NCBI GenBank assembly: GCA_910577205.1
Contig: CAJTMA010000007.1
Location: forward strand, 1-64,000
DNA length: 64,000 bases
Source: an uncultured Alphaproteobacteria bacterium
Lineage (GTDB): Bacteria > Pseudomonadota > Alphaproteobacteria > RF32 > CAG-239
Direction of reading: 5' to 3'
A program made the position numbers and the translations under genes. Positions 1 through 8,936 of this stretch are shown here, in pieces. Below the pieces are notes generated by a model. That model was not told the origin of the DNA. It saw only the letters and a list, made by a program, of their open reading frames with translations, and did no database searches. Numbering within the stretch: position 1 is the stretch's first letter; every line of letters begins with the position of its first letter.

Positions 1-188
1 GCAAAACCTGTGGCGAATATGGTTATCTGACCTCTTGCCCGACGGGGGTTGAGTGCTCGTTTGAGCAATGCTCGGGGAAGTATTTTCCGACCGGGAAATG
101 CGCCTCAGGTTATACCGACATTTCGGACACGTCCTGTGATTGGTACAAATACTGGATGCCATGCACCGTCGCCCCAGGCCGCGCCTGA
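1..188 (+). CDS. Cys-rich secreted protein, C-terminal end only
   Basis: The window opens inside this gene. The frame starting at base 3 gives 61 residues and a TGA at 186-188. Seven cysteines occur in 61 residues, in a CxxxGY, SCP, GKC, SGY pattern that recurs in the large proteins at 21053-22528 and 58778-60328, so this is probably the tail of another member of that family. The end (WYKYWMPC then a short tail) does not match the tails of those two copies. No signal peptide can be seen because the start lies outside the window. Function unknown; a disulfide-stabilised surface or periplasmic protein is an inference from the cysteine spacing. Confidence 0.6.
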   Translation, partial: KTCGEYGYLTSCPTGVECSFEQCSGKYFPTGKCASGYTDISDTSCDWYKYWMPCTVAPGRA

Positions 189-285
189 GGCCTGGTAGCA
201 CCAGTGGCTAGGTAGCACCTGAGACGGGGATTGCTACTTTGGCAGCAGTGCCATGACAACGCGTTGCTTCCCTTGTCGTATAGCC

Positions 286-548
286 GAGATAGCCACGTCG
301 CACCCGCTCCCAACGTTCGGGCGCTCCTCGCTATGACGTTTGTCTTCGCACCCGGCGGCCGGGTCATCCTGAACCGCAAGGCGGTGAAGGATCCAAGTCT
401 AAAGCGGCACAAAGGCAGCTACGCGGCTGTTCGAATATGGATTCTTCGTCGCTTAGCTCCTCAGAATGACATATGTGGGGAGCTGTTTGGAGGAGAAATA
501 TGTGGGCTATTTGCTGAGATAGCCCGTCGCGCCGCTCCTCAGAATGAC
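286..548. repeat. Cluster of dispersed intergenic repeats
   Basis: The gene-free stretch 189-590 carries at least three repeat units. Unit 1 appears at 286-337 and again, shortened, at 516-548 (GAGATAGCC, CGTCGC, CGCTCCT, then ATGAC). Unit 2 is at 363-394 (GTCATCCTGAACCGCAAGG, then GGTGAAGGATCC). Unit 3 is at 423-470 (begins GCGGCTG, ends CTCCTCAGAATGAC). Units 2 and 3 recur as reverse complements at 11882-11913 and 11806-11853. Open frames across this stretch are repeat-derived and have no credible start, so I call no gene here. The type resembles the short GTCATTCTGAG-type interspersed repeats known from several bacterial genomes. Confidence 0.7.
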
Positions 549-590
549 GCTGCCGGACAACAGATTACTTAATTAATTAGGAGAACAATT

Positions 591-1064
591 ATGAAATTAC
601 CTATTATCATCACTGCGGGGGTGTTGACCACTGCCATCGCGTATAACGCTTATGCCCTCACCTGCGGCGCGCAGCCTTCTTGTGCTGATTTGGGATACAC
701 TCTGACTTCTTCTGATGACTGTCTCGGAATCGTGCTCAAATGCCCTTTTGATAAATCTAAATTGTTTTGCACTAAAAAATCGGAGGTTTTCCAAAATATG
801 ACTCTGGATTGGAGTAAAAAAATCACTATAAGCTATAACCAAGTATTTAATGTAACAAAGTATGGTTGCATTTGGGGAAATATAATTGATTCTGGAAATG
901 GTGTTTCTTATTACGCTGTAAATGATGTAAAAATTCGTGCTTCTGCGCAAGGTGACGAAATGTCACTGATATTTACTTGCGTTTCTCCCGGTGATAGGGT
1001 GACGGCAACTGTTGGAAGTATCTATGATAACCGTCTCTATTTCATCCCTTATAAAGGGAATTAA
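591..1064 (+). CDS. Small secreted Cys-containing protein, function unknown
   Basis: 157 residues with a clear signal peptide (MKLP, hydrophobic core, likely cut after NAYA near residue 22). The mature start, LTCGAQPSCADLGYT, resembles the C..C.GY pattern of the larger Cys-rich proteins in this window. About seven cysteines lie in the first 65 residues and near the end; the C-terminal half looks like a small beta-rich domain with no family I recognise. The start is supported by AGGAGA seven bases before ATG. A short interval after the stop leads into a hairpin that it shares with the convergent atp operon. Probably exported and disulfide-bonded; the role is unknown. Confidence 0.7.
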   Translation: MKLPIIITAGVLTTAIAYNAYALTCGAQPSCADLGYTLTSSDDCLGIVLKCPFDKSKLFCTKKSEVFQNMTLDWSKKITISYNQVFNVTKYGCIWGNIIDSGNGVSYYAVNDVKIRASAQGDEMSLIFTCVSPGDRVTATVGSIYDNRLYFIPYKGN

Positions 1065-1085
1065 AAAAAGCCCCTGAGAGGGGCT
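1062..1085 (-). terminator. Intrinsic terminator of the atp operon
   Basis: A stem AGCCCC/GGGGCT with a 5-base loop at 1069-1085 is followed on the minus strand by a run of seven T (1062-1068). It lies just after the atpC stop. On the plus strand it may also stop transcription from the gene at 591-1064, but the T tract there is poor. Confidence 0.85.
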
Positions 1086-1095
1086 ATACTTTGTA

Positions 1096-1491
1096 TTATT
1101 GCGGATGTTTAATTTTTTCATCAACGCGGCGCATTCGGCGATGGTAACGTTTAATTACCTCGTTTTTACGCTTATGCTGTGAGCGCCAGTTAACATAATT
1201 AAACACGCCATACTGCCCAATATGTTCTTCAGGAATAACGGCTCCTGAAGACACAGTACAGACATCATCAGCAATATTTGCCAAACCGCCGATAATAAAA
1301 TATTTATCAGTTACATTATCTTGTTCGTCTAATACTCTGACATAACCATTAGCCAGAGTTACAACAGCCGGCGCACGTTCCGGCAGAATTGTCATATCCC
1401 CTTCAAGGCCGGGAATAATCACCCGGCGCGCGTCCTGCTCTCTATAAACTCTGTCAGGCAGGATAATTTTCAGACGTACATTCTTTTCCAT
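1096..1491 (-). CDS. atpC: F1 ATP synthase epsilon subunit
   Basis: 131 residues. The N-terminal beta-sandwich of the epsilon subunit is recognisable (LKIILPDRVYRE, then GLEGDMTILPERAPAVV, then a G-Y-V-R strand). Epsilon forms the central stalk with gamma and regulates hydrolysis. The last 35 residues, normally a helical hairpin, are unusually basic (KRKNEVIKRYHRRMRR), which is distinctive. It is the last gene of the atpHAGDC operon, 17 bases after atpD, with AGGAAACAG before ATG. A strong intrinsic terminator follows directly. The F0 genes are not in the window, as is usual for Alphaproteobacteria, where F0 and F1 genes are split. Confidence 0.95.
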   Translation of the reverse strand: MEKNVRLKIILPDRVYREQDARRVIIPGLEGDMTILPERAPAVVTLANGYVRVLDEQDNVTDKYFIIGGLANIADDVCTVSSGAVIPEEHIGQYGVFNYVNWRSQHKRKNEVIKRYHRRMRRVDEKIKHPQ

Positions 1492-1508
1492 AACTGTTTC
1501 CTGTTTTA

Positions 1509-3107
1509 TTAAGCAGCGTTGCTCATATTTTTAGCGTTTTCAAGCGCTTCTTCAATCGTTCCGACCATATAGAAAGCTTGTTCCGGAATATCGTCGTATT
1601 TGCCTTCGATAATGCCTTTAAAGCCTTTAATGGTATCCTCCAGCTTCACAAATTTTCCGGGGCGGCCGGTAAAGACTTCGGCCACATGGAATGGCTGGGA
1701 CAGGAATTTTTGAATTTTACGGGCACGCGCAACAGTCAGCTTGTCTTCTTCTGACAGTTCGTCCATACCCAAAATCGCAATAATATCCTGCAGAGATTTA
1801 TATTTCTGCAAAATCTCTTGAACCTGACGGGCAACCATGTAGTGTTCTTCACCAACGACTGACGGGTCTAAAATACGACTGGTTGAATCCAACGGGTCAA
1901 CCGCAGGGAAAATACCCAATTCAGAAATCTGACGTGACAACACGGTCGTTGCATCCAAGTGCGCAAAGGTAGTGGCCGGCGCAGGGTCAGTCAAGTCATC
2001 GGCAGGCACATAAACGGCCTGTACAGAGGTAATAGAACCATGCTTGGTTGAGGTAATACGTTCCTGCATCGCACCCATATCCGTACCCAAAGTCGGCTGA
2101 TAACCAACCGCAGACGGAATACGACCAAGCAGAGCGGATACTTCTGAACCGGCTTGGGTAAAGCGGAAAATATTATCCACGAAGAACAGAACGTCCTGAT
2201 GTTCTTCATCGCGGAAATATTCTGCCTGTGTCAAACCAGACAAAGCAACGCGGGCACGAGCTCCGGGCGGTTCATTCATCTGTCCATATACAAGTACGGT
2301 TTTAGATTTATCGCCTTCCAAATCAATAACCCCGGATTCAATCATCTCATGATAGAGGTCATTACCCTCACGAGTACGTTCGCCAACGCCTGCAAATACG
2401 GAGTAACCGCCGTGGCCTTTGGCAATGTTGTTAATCAATTCCATAATCAAAACGGTTTTGCCTACGCCTGCACCGCCAAACAAACCAATTTTACCGCCTT
2501 TGGCATAGGGTTCTAACAAGTCAATAACCTTAATGCCGGTGGTTAAAATTTCGGTATCGGTTGACTGCTCGGTAAAGGCAGGAGCCGGACGGTGGATGGG
2601 AAAATATTGTTTGGTTTTGATTTCGCCGCGGCCGTCTACAGGTTCGCCAATAACATTAATGATACGGCCTAACATCTGCTGGCCGACGGGAACTTCAATC
2701 GGATGTCCGGTATTAACAACTTCCAGCCCGCGAACCAAACCGTCTGTGGAATCCATAGCGATGGTACGGACAACGCCCTCACCCAAGTGTTGCTGAACTT
2801 CCAACACCAAGCGGCGGCCATGGTTATCACATTCCAGAGCAGACAAAATGCTCGGCAGTTCGTCAACATTATCAAATTTAACGTCAACAACTGCACCCAG
2901 AACCTGAGATACGCGTCCCAGCTGACCGGTTTTGCTTTCGGTTTTCTCTGTTTTCTTAATTTTCTTAACCGCTTTCTTTTCGTCGGCTTTGATTTCTTTG
3001 ATGGCTTTAGCATCAAATTCGGTCACGCTTTCTGCTTTGGCTTTTTTAGCGCTTACTTTGGTTTTCGCTTTGGGAGCGGCAGTTTTAGCGGCTTTTTTTT
3101 CCGTCAT
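1509..3107 (-). CDS. atpD: F1 ATP synthase beta subunit with N-terminal extension
   Basis: 532 residues; the catalytic beta subunit. Walker A GGAGVGKT is at 211-218. Other family hallmarks are GERTREGND, the FRDEEHQDVLFFVDNIFRF Walker B stretch, and LSEEDKL near the end. The first ~60 residues are an added low-complexity Lys/Ala/Glu segment (MTEKKAAKTAAPKAKTK...) before the usual start GQLGRVSQVLGAVVDV. Similar Ala/Lys-rich extensions occur in beta subunits of some other Alphaproteobacteria, so this is a lineage feature, not an error; its role is unknown. GAGGAGAGAT lies before the ATG. It sits between atpG (15-base gap) and atpC. Confidence 0.98.
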   Translation of the reverse strand: MTEKKAAKTAAPKAKTKVSAKKAKAESVTEFDAKAIKEIKADEKKAVKKIKKTEKTESKTGQLGRVSQVLGAVVDVKFDNVDELPSILSALECDNHGRRLVLEVQQHLGEGVVRTIAMDSTDGLVRGLEVVNTGHPIEVPVGQQMLGRIINVIGEPVDGRGEIKTKQYFPIHRPAPAFTEQSTDTEILTTGIKVIDLLEPYAKGGKIGLFGGAGVGKTVLIMELINNIAKGHGGYSVFAGVGERTREGNDLYHEMIESGVIDLEGDKSKTVLVYGQMNEPPGARARVALSGLTQAEYFRDEEHQDVLFFVDNIFRFTQAGSEVSALLGRIPSAVGYQPTLGTDMGAMQERITSTKHGSITSVQAVYVPADDLTDPAPATTFAHLDATTVLSRQISELGIFPAVDPLDSTSRILDPSVVGEEHYMVARQVQEILQKYKSLQDIIAILGMDELSEEDKLTVARARKIQKFLSQPFHVAEVFTGRPGKFVKLEDTIKGFKGIIEGKYDDIPEQAFYMVGTIEEALENAKNMSNAA

Positions 3108-3122
3108 TTATCTCTCCTCGGG

Positions 3123-4034
3123 TTACAGTGCTTCCGCACCGGCAATAATTTCAATTAATTCGGTGGTAATGTTGTTCTGACGCATACGGTTGTATTTCAG
3201 TGTCAGGCGTGAAATCATATCTTTAGCATTGCGGGTTGCATTATCCATAGAAGTCATGCGCGCCCCCTGCTCCGAAGCTTGCGACTGCACAATTGCTTCA
3301 AACACAGAAGCCCTGAATAACTGCGGCAGCATATAGTCTAAGACTTTCATCTTACTGGGCTCGTATTCATATTCAGCGCCATTAACCAAAACCGGTTTGC
3401 TGTCATTTTCTTCCGCTGCAGGAATTGCTATCGGCAGCAAACGGCGGCAAACAATTTCACGGTTAATTGCCGAATGAAACTCACTAAAAACAGCTTCACA
3501 GACATCAATGTTGCCCATCATAAAATCATCAAAAGCATAGTTGGCAATCACCACGCTTTCATCATAGCGAGCGCCTTTCTTGGCAATACCGTCAATGCTT
3601 CGGACAATTATTTCACCGTATTGACGTTTCAGGATAGAATATCCCTTGCGGCCGATACAGGCGACAGTTACATTTTTTCCGGCTTGGCGCAATTCTTCAA
3701 TACGGCGTTCAGCGACTTTAACAACCGAAGCGTTAAAGCTGCCGCACAGACCGCGGTCAGAAGTAAACACCAACAGCAGATAATTTTTATCAGCGCCGCT
3801 GCCGCTAATCAGCATAGGCCAATTAACGGCAGTTCCGTTTTTTTCAATCATGCGGTATTCGGAAACAATATTTCCGGCTACAGCGGCAAGGTTTTCACGG
3901 TATGGGGCGCTGGAAGCGATTAAGCCCTGTGCTTTACGCAGACCGGAAGCAGCAACCATCTTCATTGCTGAAGTGATTTTCTGTGTCGACTTGATGGTTT
4001 CAATACGAGTTCTTAACTCTTTTAAACCGGCCAT
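3123..4034 (-). CDS. atpG: F1 ATP synthase gamma subunit
   Basis: 303 residues, close to the usual ~290. The N-terminal helix MAGLKELRTRIETIKSTQKI and the C-terminal helix ending with RMRQNNITTELIEIIAGAEAL are the two long coiled-coil strands of the rotor; the SDRGLCGSFN motif is present near residue 95. It forms the central shaft that couples proton flow through F0 to the catalytic alpha/beta ring. Third gene of atpHAGDC, nine bases after atpA and 15 before atpD, so co-transcribed. No anomalies. Confidence 0.98.
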   Translation of the reverse strand: MAGLKELRTRIETIKSTQKITSAMKMVAASGLRKAQGLIASSAPYRENLAAVAGNIVSEYRMIEKNGTAVNWPMLISGSGADKNYLLLVFTSDRGLCGSFNASVVKVAERRIEELRQAGKNVTVACIGRKGYSILKRQYGEIIVRSIDGIAKKGARYDESVVIANYAFDDFMMGNIDVCEAVFSEFHSAINREIVCRRLLPIAIPAAEENDSKPVLVNGAEYEYEPSKMKVLDYMLPQLFRASVFEAIVQSQASEQGARMTSMDNATRNAKDMISRLTLKYNRMRQNNITTELIEIIAGAEAL

Positions 4035-4043
4035 TGTTCTTCC

Positions 4044-5594
4044 TTACGCTGCTTTTGCTTCACTAGTAAATTCGGCTAAGAAATTATCATAAAATTCTGT
4101 TAACTTCTTATCCAATTCGTCAGAAATGACTTTTTCGCTGCGAATCTGTTCCAGATATTCCGGATGATTTGCTTTGATGGCGGTTAAAGCTTTTTGTTCA
4201 AAAGGCTTAACCTGATCCAAAGGCAATTTATCCAGATAACCGCGAACACCTGCGAAAATCGCAATAACTTCGTCGGCTACCGGCATCGGATGGTAAACCG
4301 GCTGCTTCAACAATTCGGTCAGACGTTCACCGCGGGACAGTAACTGTTTGGTCGCAGCATCCAAGTCGGAAGCAAACTGGGCAAAAGATGCCATTTCACG
4401 ATACTGAGCCAGTTCCAGCTTAATCTTACCGGCAACTTGTTTCATGGCTTTAATCTGCGCGGCAGAGCCCACACGGCTGACTGAAATACCAACATTCACA
4501 GCCGGACGAACACCTTGATAGAACAAGCTGGTTTCAAGGAATATCTGACCATCGGTAATAGAAATAACGTTGGTCGGAATATAAGCTGAAACGTCACCGG
4601 CCTGAGTTTCAATAACCGGCAAAGCCGTTAAAGAACCAGAACCTTCTTCCTCATTCATTTTCGCAGCGCGCTCCAACAAACGGGAGTGCAGATAGAAAAC
4701 GTCACCAGGATAAGCTTCACGCCCAGGCGGACGACGGAGCAACAGGGACATCTGACGATAAGCCGTTGCCTGTTTGGACAGATCATCATAAAAGATGGTG
4801 GCGTGCATACCGTTATCACGGAAAAATTCGCCCATAGCGCAACCGGAATAAGGCGCAATAAATTGCATCGGCGCAGGGTCAGAAGCTGTTGCCGCAACAA
4901 CGATGGTGTAGTCCAAAGCGCCATGGTCTTTCAGAGTTTTAACAACCTGAGCCACCGTAGAGCGTTTTTGACCGACTGCCACATAAATGCAATACATTTT
5001 TTCTTTTTCAGATTTGGCGGCATCATTAATTTGTTTCTGGTTGATAATCGTATCCAGAATGATGGCGGTTTTACCTGTCTGACGGTCACCGATAATCAGT
5101 TCACGTTGGCCGCGGCCGATTGGAATCAAAGCATCAACTACTTTTAATCCGGTCTGCATCGGCTCATGAACGCTTTGCCGCGGGATAATCCCCGGAGCTT
5201 TCACCTCGGAGTTACTGAATTCGTCAGCCTTTACAGGGCCTTTGCCGTCAATCGGTTCACCCAAAGCATCGACAACGCGTCCCAACAGGCCTTTACCGAC
5301 CGGAACGCTAACGATTTTATCAGTACGCTTTACAATATCGCCCTCTTTAATCGACTCATCCGAACCGAAAATAACGACACCGACATTGTCTTCTTCGAGG
5401 TTAAGAGCCATGCCCTTAACGCCGCTTTCAAACTCTACAAGTTCATTGGACTGAACTTTATCGAGGCCGTAAACATGGGCAATACCATCACCGACAGACA
5501 AAACGCGACCGACTTCCGAAACATCAACTTCGACGTCGGCATTCGCAATTTTATCTTTGATGATGGAGGATATTTCGCTTGCATGTACAGACAT
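4044..5594 (-). CDS. atpA: F1 ATP synthase alpha subunit
   Basis: 516 residues, the standard length. Walker A GDRQTGKT is at 169-176; the family signature PAVNVGISVSRVGSAAQ and the GVRGYLDKL region are present. It forms the non-catalytic half of the hexameric head with AtpD. The start ATG overlaps the atpH stop by one base (TAATG), a typical translationally coupled junction. Its C-terminus is followed after nine bases by atpG. No unusual features. Confidence 0.98.
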   Translation of the reverse strand: MSVHASEISSIIKDKIANADVEVDVSEVGRVLSVGDGIAHVYGLDKVQSNELVEFESGVKGMALNLEEDNVGVVIFGSDESIKEGDIVKRTDKIVSVPVGKGLLGRVVDALGEPIDGKGPVKADEFSNSEVKAPGIIPRQSVHEPMQTGLKVVDALIPIGRGQRELIIGDRQTGKTAIILDTIINQKQINDAAKSEKEKMYCIYVAVGQKRSTVAQVVKTLKDHGALDYTIVVAATASDPAPMQFIAPYSGCAMGEFFRDNGMHATIFYDDLSKQATAYRQMSLLLRRPPGREAYPGDVFYLHSRLLERAAKMNEEEGSGSLTALPVIETQAGDVSAYIPTNVISITDGQIFLETSLFYQGVRPAVNVGISVSRVGSAAQIKAMKQVAGKIKLELAQYREMASFAQFASDLDAATKQLLSRGERLTELLKQPVYHPMPVADEVIAIFAGVRGYLDKLPLDQVKPFEQKALTAIKANHPEYLEQIRSEKVISDELDKKLTEFYDNFLAEFTSEAKAA

Positions 5595-6148
5595 TATTGT
5601 CCACCTTTCATCATAATTTCCAAACGATTTAATTTTCCGCGAATTGAATCATCAATCATGGAAGAACCAAATTTTACAATCAGCCCGCCCAAAATTTCAG
5701 GACGGATTTGATAATTGACAACCACTTTTCCAGAAAGCATTTTTTCCAAAGCCGCGGTTAAACTTTTATCCTGAGCCGGACTTAGCGCACCGGCAGACTG
5801 AACTTCCACCTCCACAATGCCGTTTTTCCGATACCAGATATGCTTAAACTCATCCAGAATCGGAAGCAGTTCGGCAAATCGGTTATTGGATGCAATTATA
5901 TCAAGGCAATTCAGAGTTTCTTTATCCAGCTTCAGCTTAGCAGCAATCTCGGCCAACGCCTGTTTTTTAGAATCCAAATTCCAGACAGGGTTTGCCAGAT
6001 GCTTAACCATTGTTTCATCAGCATGAAAAATTTCGCTCAGGCATTTGACATCCTCAAAAACCTGAGAGACTGCTTTTTTCTCCTCCGCAGCGCCATACAA
6101 GGCTTCAGCGTAAGTAGAAATAACTTTGGCTTTTGAAATTTTCTTCAC
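5594..6148 (-). CDS. atpH: F1 ATP synthase delta subunit
   Basis: 184 residues, a normal delta/OSCP length. It begins MKKISKAKVISTYAEALYGAA, the typical N-terminal helix (YAxAL), and ends with a region that matches the C-terminal OSCP signature (DDSIRGKLNRLEIMM). It tethers the F1 head to the F0 peripheral stalk. First gene of the atp operon. The 68-base gap to priA has a possible minus-strand -10 (TATGAT, 6181-6186) but no convincing -35, so I cannot say whether the operon has its own promoter or is read from priA. Confidence 0.95.
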   Translation of the reverse strand: MKKISKAKVISTYAEALYGAAEEKKAVSQVFEDVKCLSEIFHADETMVKHLANPVWNLDSKKQALAEIAAKLKLDKETLNCLDIIASNNRFAELLPILDEFKHIWYRKNGIVEVEVQSAGALSPAQDKSLTAALEKMLSGKVVVNYQIRPEILGGLIVKFGSSMIDDSIRGKLNRLEIMMKGGQ

Positions 6149-6216
6149 GGCTCTCTCATTTCAGTTTTTTAATTGAGGTTATCATAAGGGGTAATTCTTT
6201 CTAATTTATTAACTTC

Positions 6217-8394
6217 TCACATAAAACTATAGGGGTCGACATCTATTTCCACACGCACATTTGAAGGGGGCGAAACTTTCCGCAGCCATTCGCGCAAAAC
6301 ATCTTGAATCTTTATGGTTTTAGCGGTTTTCAAGAGCAGGCGGTAACGGAATTTTCCCCGCAGCATATATACCGGCGCAGGAGCTGGGCCCAGTGTGGAA
6401 ATATAGTCATTATTTGGGGCTGTCTGCCCTAGCAAAATGGCTGTTTTTTCGGCTGCGTCACGGTTAGCACCGGAAACGATTAATGCCGCTAACTTGCCAA
6501 AGGGCGGCATCCGCAGCAGGCGGCGGCTTTGCTTTTCCAAGTCAAGGAACTGACTGCGGTCATTTGCCAGCAAGGCCTTTAATACGGCGTTATCAGGATA
6601 GAGAGTTTGCAAATAAACAACGCCTTTTTTAGCGGCACGACCGGCGCGCCCCGAGACCTGCGATAAGAGCTGATAAGTTTGTTCTGCCGCTCGCAAATCA
6701 CTCCCCATCAACCCCAAATCGGCATCTACAATCCCGACCAAAGTCAAACTGGGAAAGTGATGCCCTTTGGCCAAAATCTGCGTGCCGATTAAAATATCGA
6801 CCTCGCCTTTTTCCATACGTTCAAACACGGCGGAAACCTCTGCCAGAGATGAGGTTATATCACTGGAAATAACGGCAATACGCGCGTCAGGAAAACGCTT
6901 TGAAACCTCTTCGGCAATGCGCTCCACTCCCGGCCCGCAGGCGGTCAATCCCTCTTCAGAATGACATTCGGGACACATCTTGGGAATCGGCATTGAATAA
7001 CCGCAGTGGTGGCAAATCAGCCTGCCGGTTTTTCGGTGTTCCGTCAGCCATGCCGTACAATTCGGACACTGGATACGATGGCCGCAATCACGGCAAATCG
7101 TTAAAGGGGCGTAACCGCGACGGTTCAAAAACAACATGGATTGTTCATTTTTTTCAAGGTTTGCTTTAAGAGCCTCCACTAATACCGGCGACAACCAAGA
7201 AACTCCCCAAACGCCTTTCTGCGGCTTGTCCTTTTTTAAATCGATGACATTAATTTCCGGCATAACCGCGGCGGCATAACGGCTGGTTAATTTTACGCAA
7301 CCGTATTTGCCCTCTTCAACATTGCAAACAGTTTCCAAATCAGGCGTAGCGGTTGAGAGAATCAGCGGAAACTTTTCAAGCTTGGCGCGCACTACGGCCA
7401 TATCCCGCCCCTGATAATTAACAACATCTTCTTGTTTAAATGAATGGTCGTGGCTTTCATCAATAACCATCAGCCCCAAATCGGCATAGGGCAAAAACAA
7501 AGCCGACCGCGCCCCGACAATGACTTTCACACGGTTTTCAATAACAGCTTTCCAAGTATCTATTCTTTCCCGCTGTCCAAGACCGGAATGCCAGCAGGCC
7601 GGCTTAACGCCGAATCGTTTTTCAAAACGGCCGAGCCATTGCGTCGTCAGCGCAATTTCAGGCACAAGAATTACCACCTGTTTTCCCAACTCCAAAGCGC
7701 GGGCAACAGCCTCAAAATAAACCTCGGTTTTGCCCGATCCGGTGACACCGTCAAGCAGTGTTACAGAAAATCCGGCACCGACTTTTTGCACCAGTTCAGC
7801 TGCCGCCATTTCCTGTTCCGCGGTTAATTCTACTTTGGAGAAGCTGCCCAGCGGCTTGTCATAGACTTTCTTTTTCGGGCGGATAATCGGCTGCAACACC
7901 CCGGCTTGTATCAGTGTATTGACAACGCCAAGCCCAACCCCTGCCCCTTGGCAAATTTCCTTGCGGGTATAAGGAGCATGGCGCAGCAAATCCATCACAT
8001 GCCAGCGGGCATCCGAATTTTTAAGCTTAGCTTCGGCCAGCGTTTTGCCGCTCAGCGTATAAAGGGTTTCCACCTGATTGTCATCAAATACGGCGCGCAC
8101 GCTGATAACCATTTTCAGCACCAAACCGACAAAAGCCATATTATATTCGGCAACAAATTTGATTAATTGCAACAAGGCTGGCGACAGTGCCGGAAAATCC
8201 AACTTTTCAATGATTGGCTTTATCTTACCTTCGGGCAAATCTGAAGAGCGGCCATGTTTCCACACGACGCCAACCTGTTCCTCACGTCCAAAAGGGACAC
8301 GGACAATTGTGCCGAGCGGAAGCTCCTCTTCAACTTTATAGTCAAAAGGTTCATTAAACGGCAGCGGCAGCATTATTCCGACAACGGAGGTCAT
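6217..8394 (-). CDS. priA: Primosomal replication-restart helicase PriA
   Basis: 725 residues, full length. Walker A GVTGSGKT at 216-223 and Walker B/DEAH-type DESH at 312-315 mark the superfamily 2 helicase core. Eight cysteines at 434, 437, 443, 446, 461, 464, 474 and 477 form the two zinc sites typical of PriA. The motif VI region reads QVSGRAGRA. The N-terminal ~180 residues match the DNA-fork-binding part. PriA reloads the replisome at stalled forks. Its position just upstream of atpH, with xerC nearby, is a known alphaproteobacterial arrangement. A small run of bases separates it from atpH. Confidence 0.97.
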   Translation of the reverse strand: MTSVVGIMLPLPFNEPFDYKVEEELPLGTIVRVPFGREEQVGVVWKHGRSSDLPEGKIKPIIEKLDFPALSPALLQLIKFVAEYNMAFVGLVLKMVISVRAVFDDNQVETLYTLSGKTLAEAKLKNSDARWHVMDLLRHAPYTRKEICQGAGVGLGVVNTLIQAGVLQPIIRPKKKVYDKPLGSFSKVELTAEQEMAAAELVQKVGAGFSVTLLDGVTGSGKTEVYFEAVARALELGKQVVILVPEIALTTQWLGRFEKRFGVKPACWHSGLGQRERIDTWKAVIENRVKVIVGARSALFLPYADLGLMVIDESHDHSFKQEDVVNYQGRDMAVVRAKLEKFPLILSTATPDLETVCNVEEGKYGCVKLTSRYAAAVMPEINVIDLKKDKPQKGVWGVSWLSPVLVEALKANLEKNEQSMLFLNRRGYAPLTICRDCGHRIQCPNCTAWLTEHRKTGRLICHHCGYSMPIPKMCPECHSEEGLTACGPGVERIAEEVSKRFPDARIAVISSDITSSLAEVSAVFERMEKGEVDILIGTQILAKGHHFPSLTLVGIVDADLGLMGSDLRAAEQTYQLLSQVSGRAGRAAKKGVVYLQTLYPDNAVLKALLANDRSQFLDLEKQSRRLLRMPPFGKLAALIVSGANRDAAEKTAILLGQTAPNNDYISTLGPAPAPVYMLRGKFRYRLLLKTAKTIKIQDVLREWLRKVSPPSNVRVEIDVDPYSFM

Positions 8395-8472
8395 TCTCTA
8401 TCCTTATCCATAACGGCTTCATCATAATGCGAAAGGAAAAAAAACAAAAGCCTGCCTCCTGATTATCCCCAC

Positions 8473-8504
8473 AAAAAAACGGGAGGAATTAATCCGCCCG
8501 TTTT
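8473..8504 (-). terminator. Intrinsic terminator after the small membrane-protein gene
   Basis: AAAACGGG at 8476-8483 pairs with CCCGTTTT at 8497-8504, and the minus strand continues with T residues. It lies nine bases after the stop of the gene at 8513-8815. Confidence 0.75.
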
Positions 8505-8512
8505 ACTCTTAA

Positions 8513-8815
8513 TCATTTTCTCATCTGCCAACAATGAATATACAGCAGCGAGATAAAAGTACCAACAGAGATACACATCCCCATCAACATTTGCGCTTCT
8601 ACGCTCAAAGAGAAATACTTCACCAACAAAGCAATGAAAGACAGTGTCAATACACCCGTCCACACGGCAAAAAAACTGAGCAAGCTGAATGAATTCAGAA
8701 CACATAGTTTCTTTTGCATCAAGATGCGAACATAAATTATTCCCATAACAAGCGCAAGCGCCAGGCATATCCATACTCCGTATGCAGATGCCGCAATCAT
8801 CTCAATCGAATTCAT
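8513..8815 (-). CDS. Small membrane protein, unknown function
   Basis: 100 residues with three predicted membrane segments (about 10-30, 40-63 and 70-93), joined by short charged loops, and ending CWQMRK. No family recognised. The frame is preferred over the overlapping frame at 8463-8774 because it has a full sigma-70 promoter upstream (8851-8878) and a terminator just after its stop, and its composition is that of an integral membrane protein. It is a single-gene transcript between priA and xerC. Confidence 0.65.
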   Translation of the reverse strand: MNSIEMIAASAYGVWICLALALVMGIIYVRILMQKKLCVLNSFSLLSFFAVWTGVLTLSFIALLVKYFSLSVEAQMLMGMCISVGTFISLLYIHCWQMRK

Positions 8816-8850
8816 AATAAGTAAAAATTTAATGATAAAGGTTTGCGGCC

Positions 8851-8878
8851 ATTATATCCCCCAATTGCTTTTTGTCAA
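8851..8878 (-). promoter_or_regulatory. Sigma-70-type promoter for the small membrane protein
   Basis: On the minus strand TTGACA (8873-8878), a 16-base spacer and a perfect TATAAT (8851-8856) stand about 35 bases before the ATG at 8815. Confidence 0.8.
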
Positions 8879-8936
8879 TTTTTTTATAAACGGAATTTTA
8901 AGCAGTCTTGGTTAAACTCAAATAAAGGATAAAAAC

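Noticed and set aside
231..572. A 113-codon plus-strand frame and a 100-codon minus-strand frame across 110-572
   Set aside because: They consist of dispersed repeat units, have no ribosome site and show no protein-like composition.
1509..3107. The 60-residue Lys/Ala-rich N-terminal extension of AtpD as a novelty
   Set aside because: Similar extensions are known in beta subunits of other Alphaproteobacteria, so it is only a lineage feature.
8463..8774. A 103-codon minus-strand frame overlapping the small membrane protein
   Set aside because: It runs through the terminator and is a shadow of the better-supported frame at 8513-8815.
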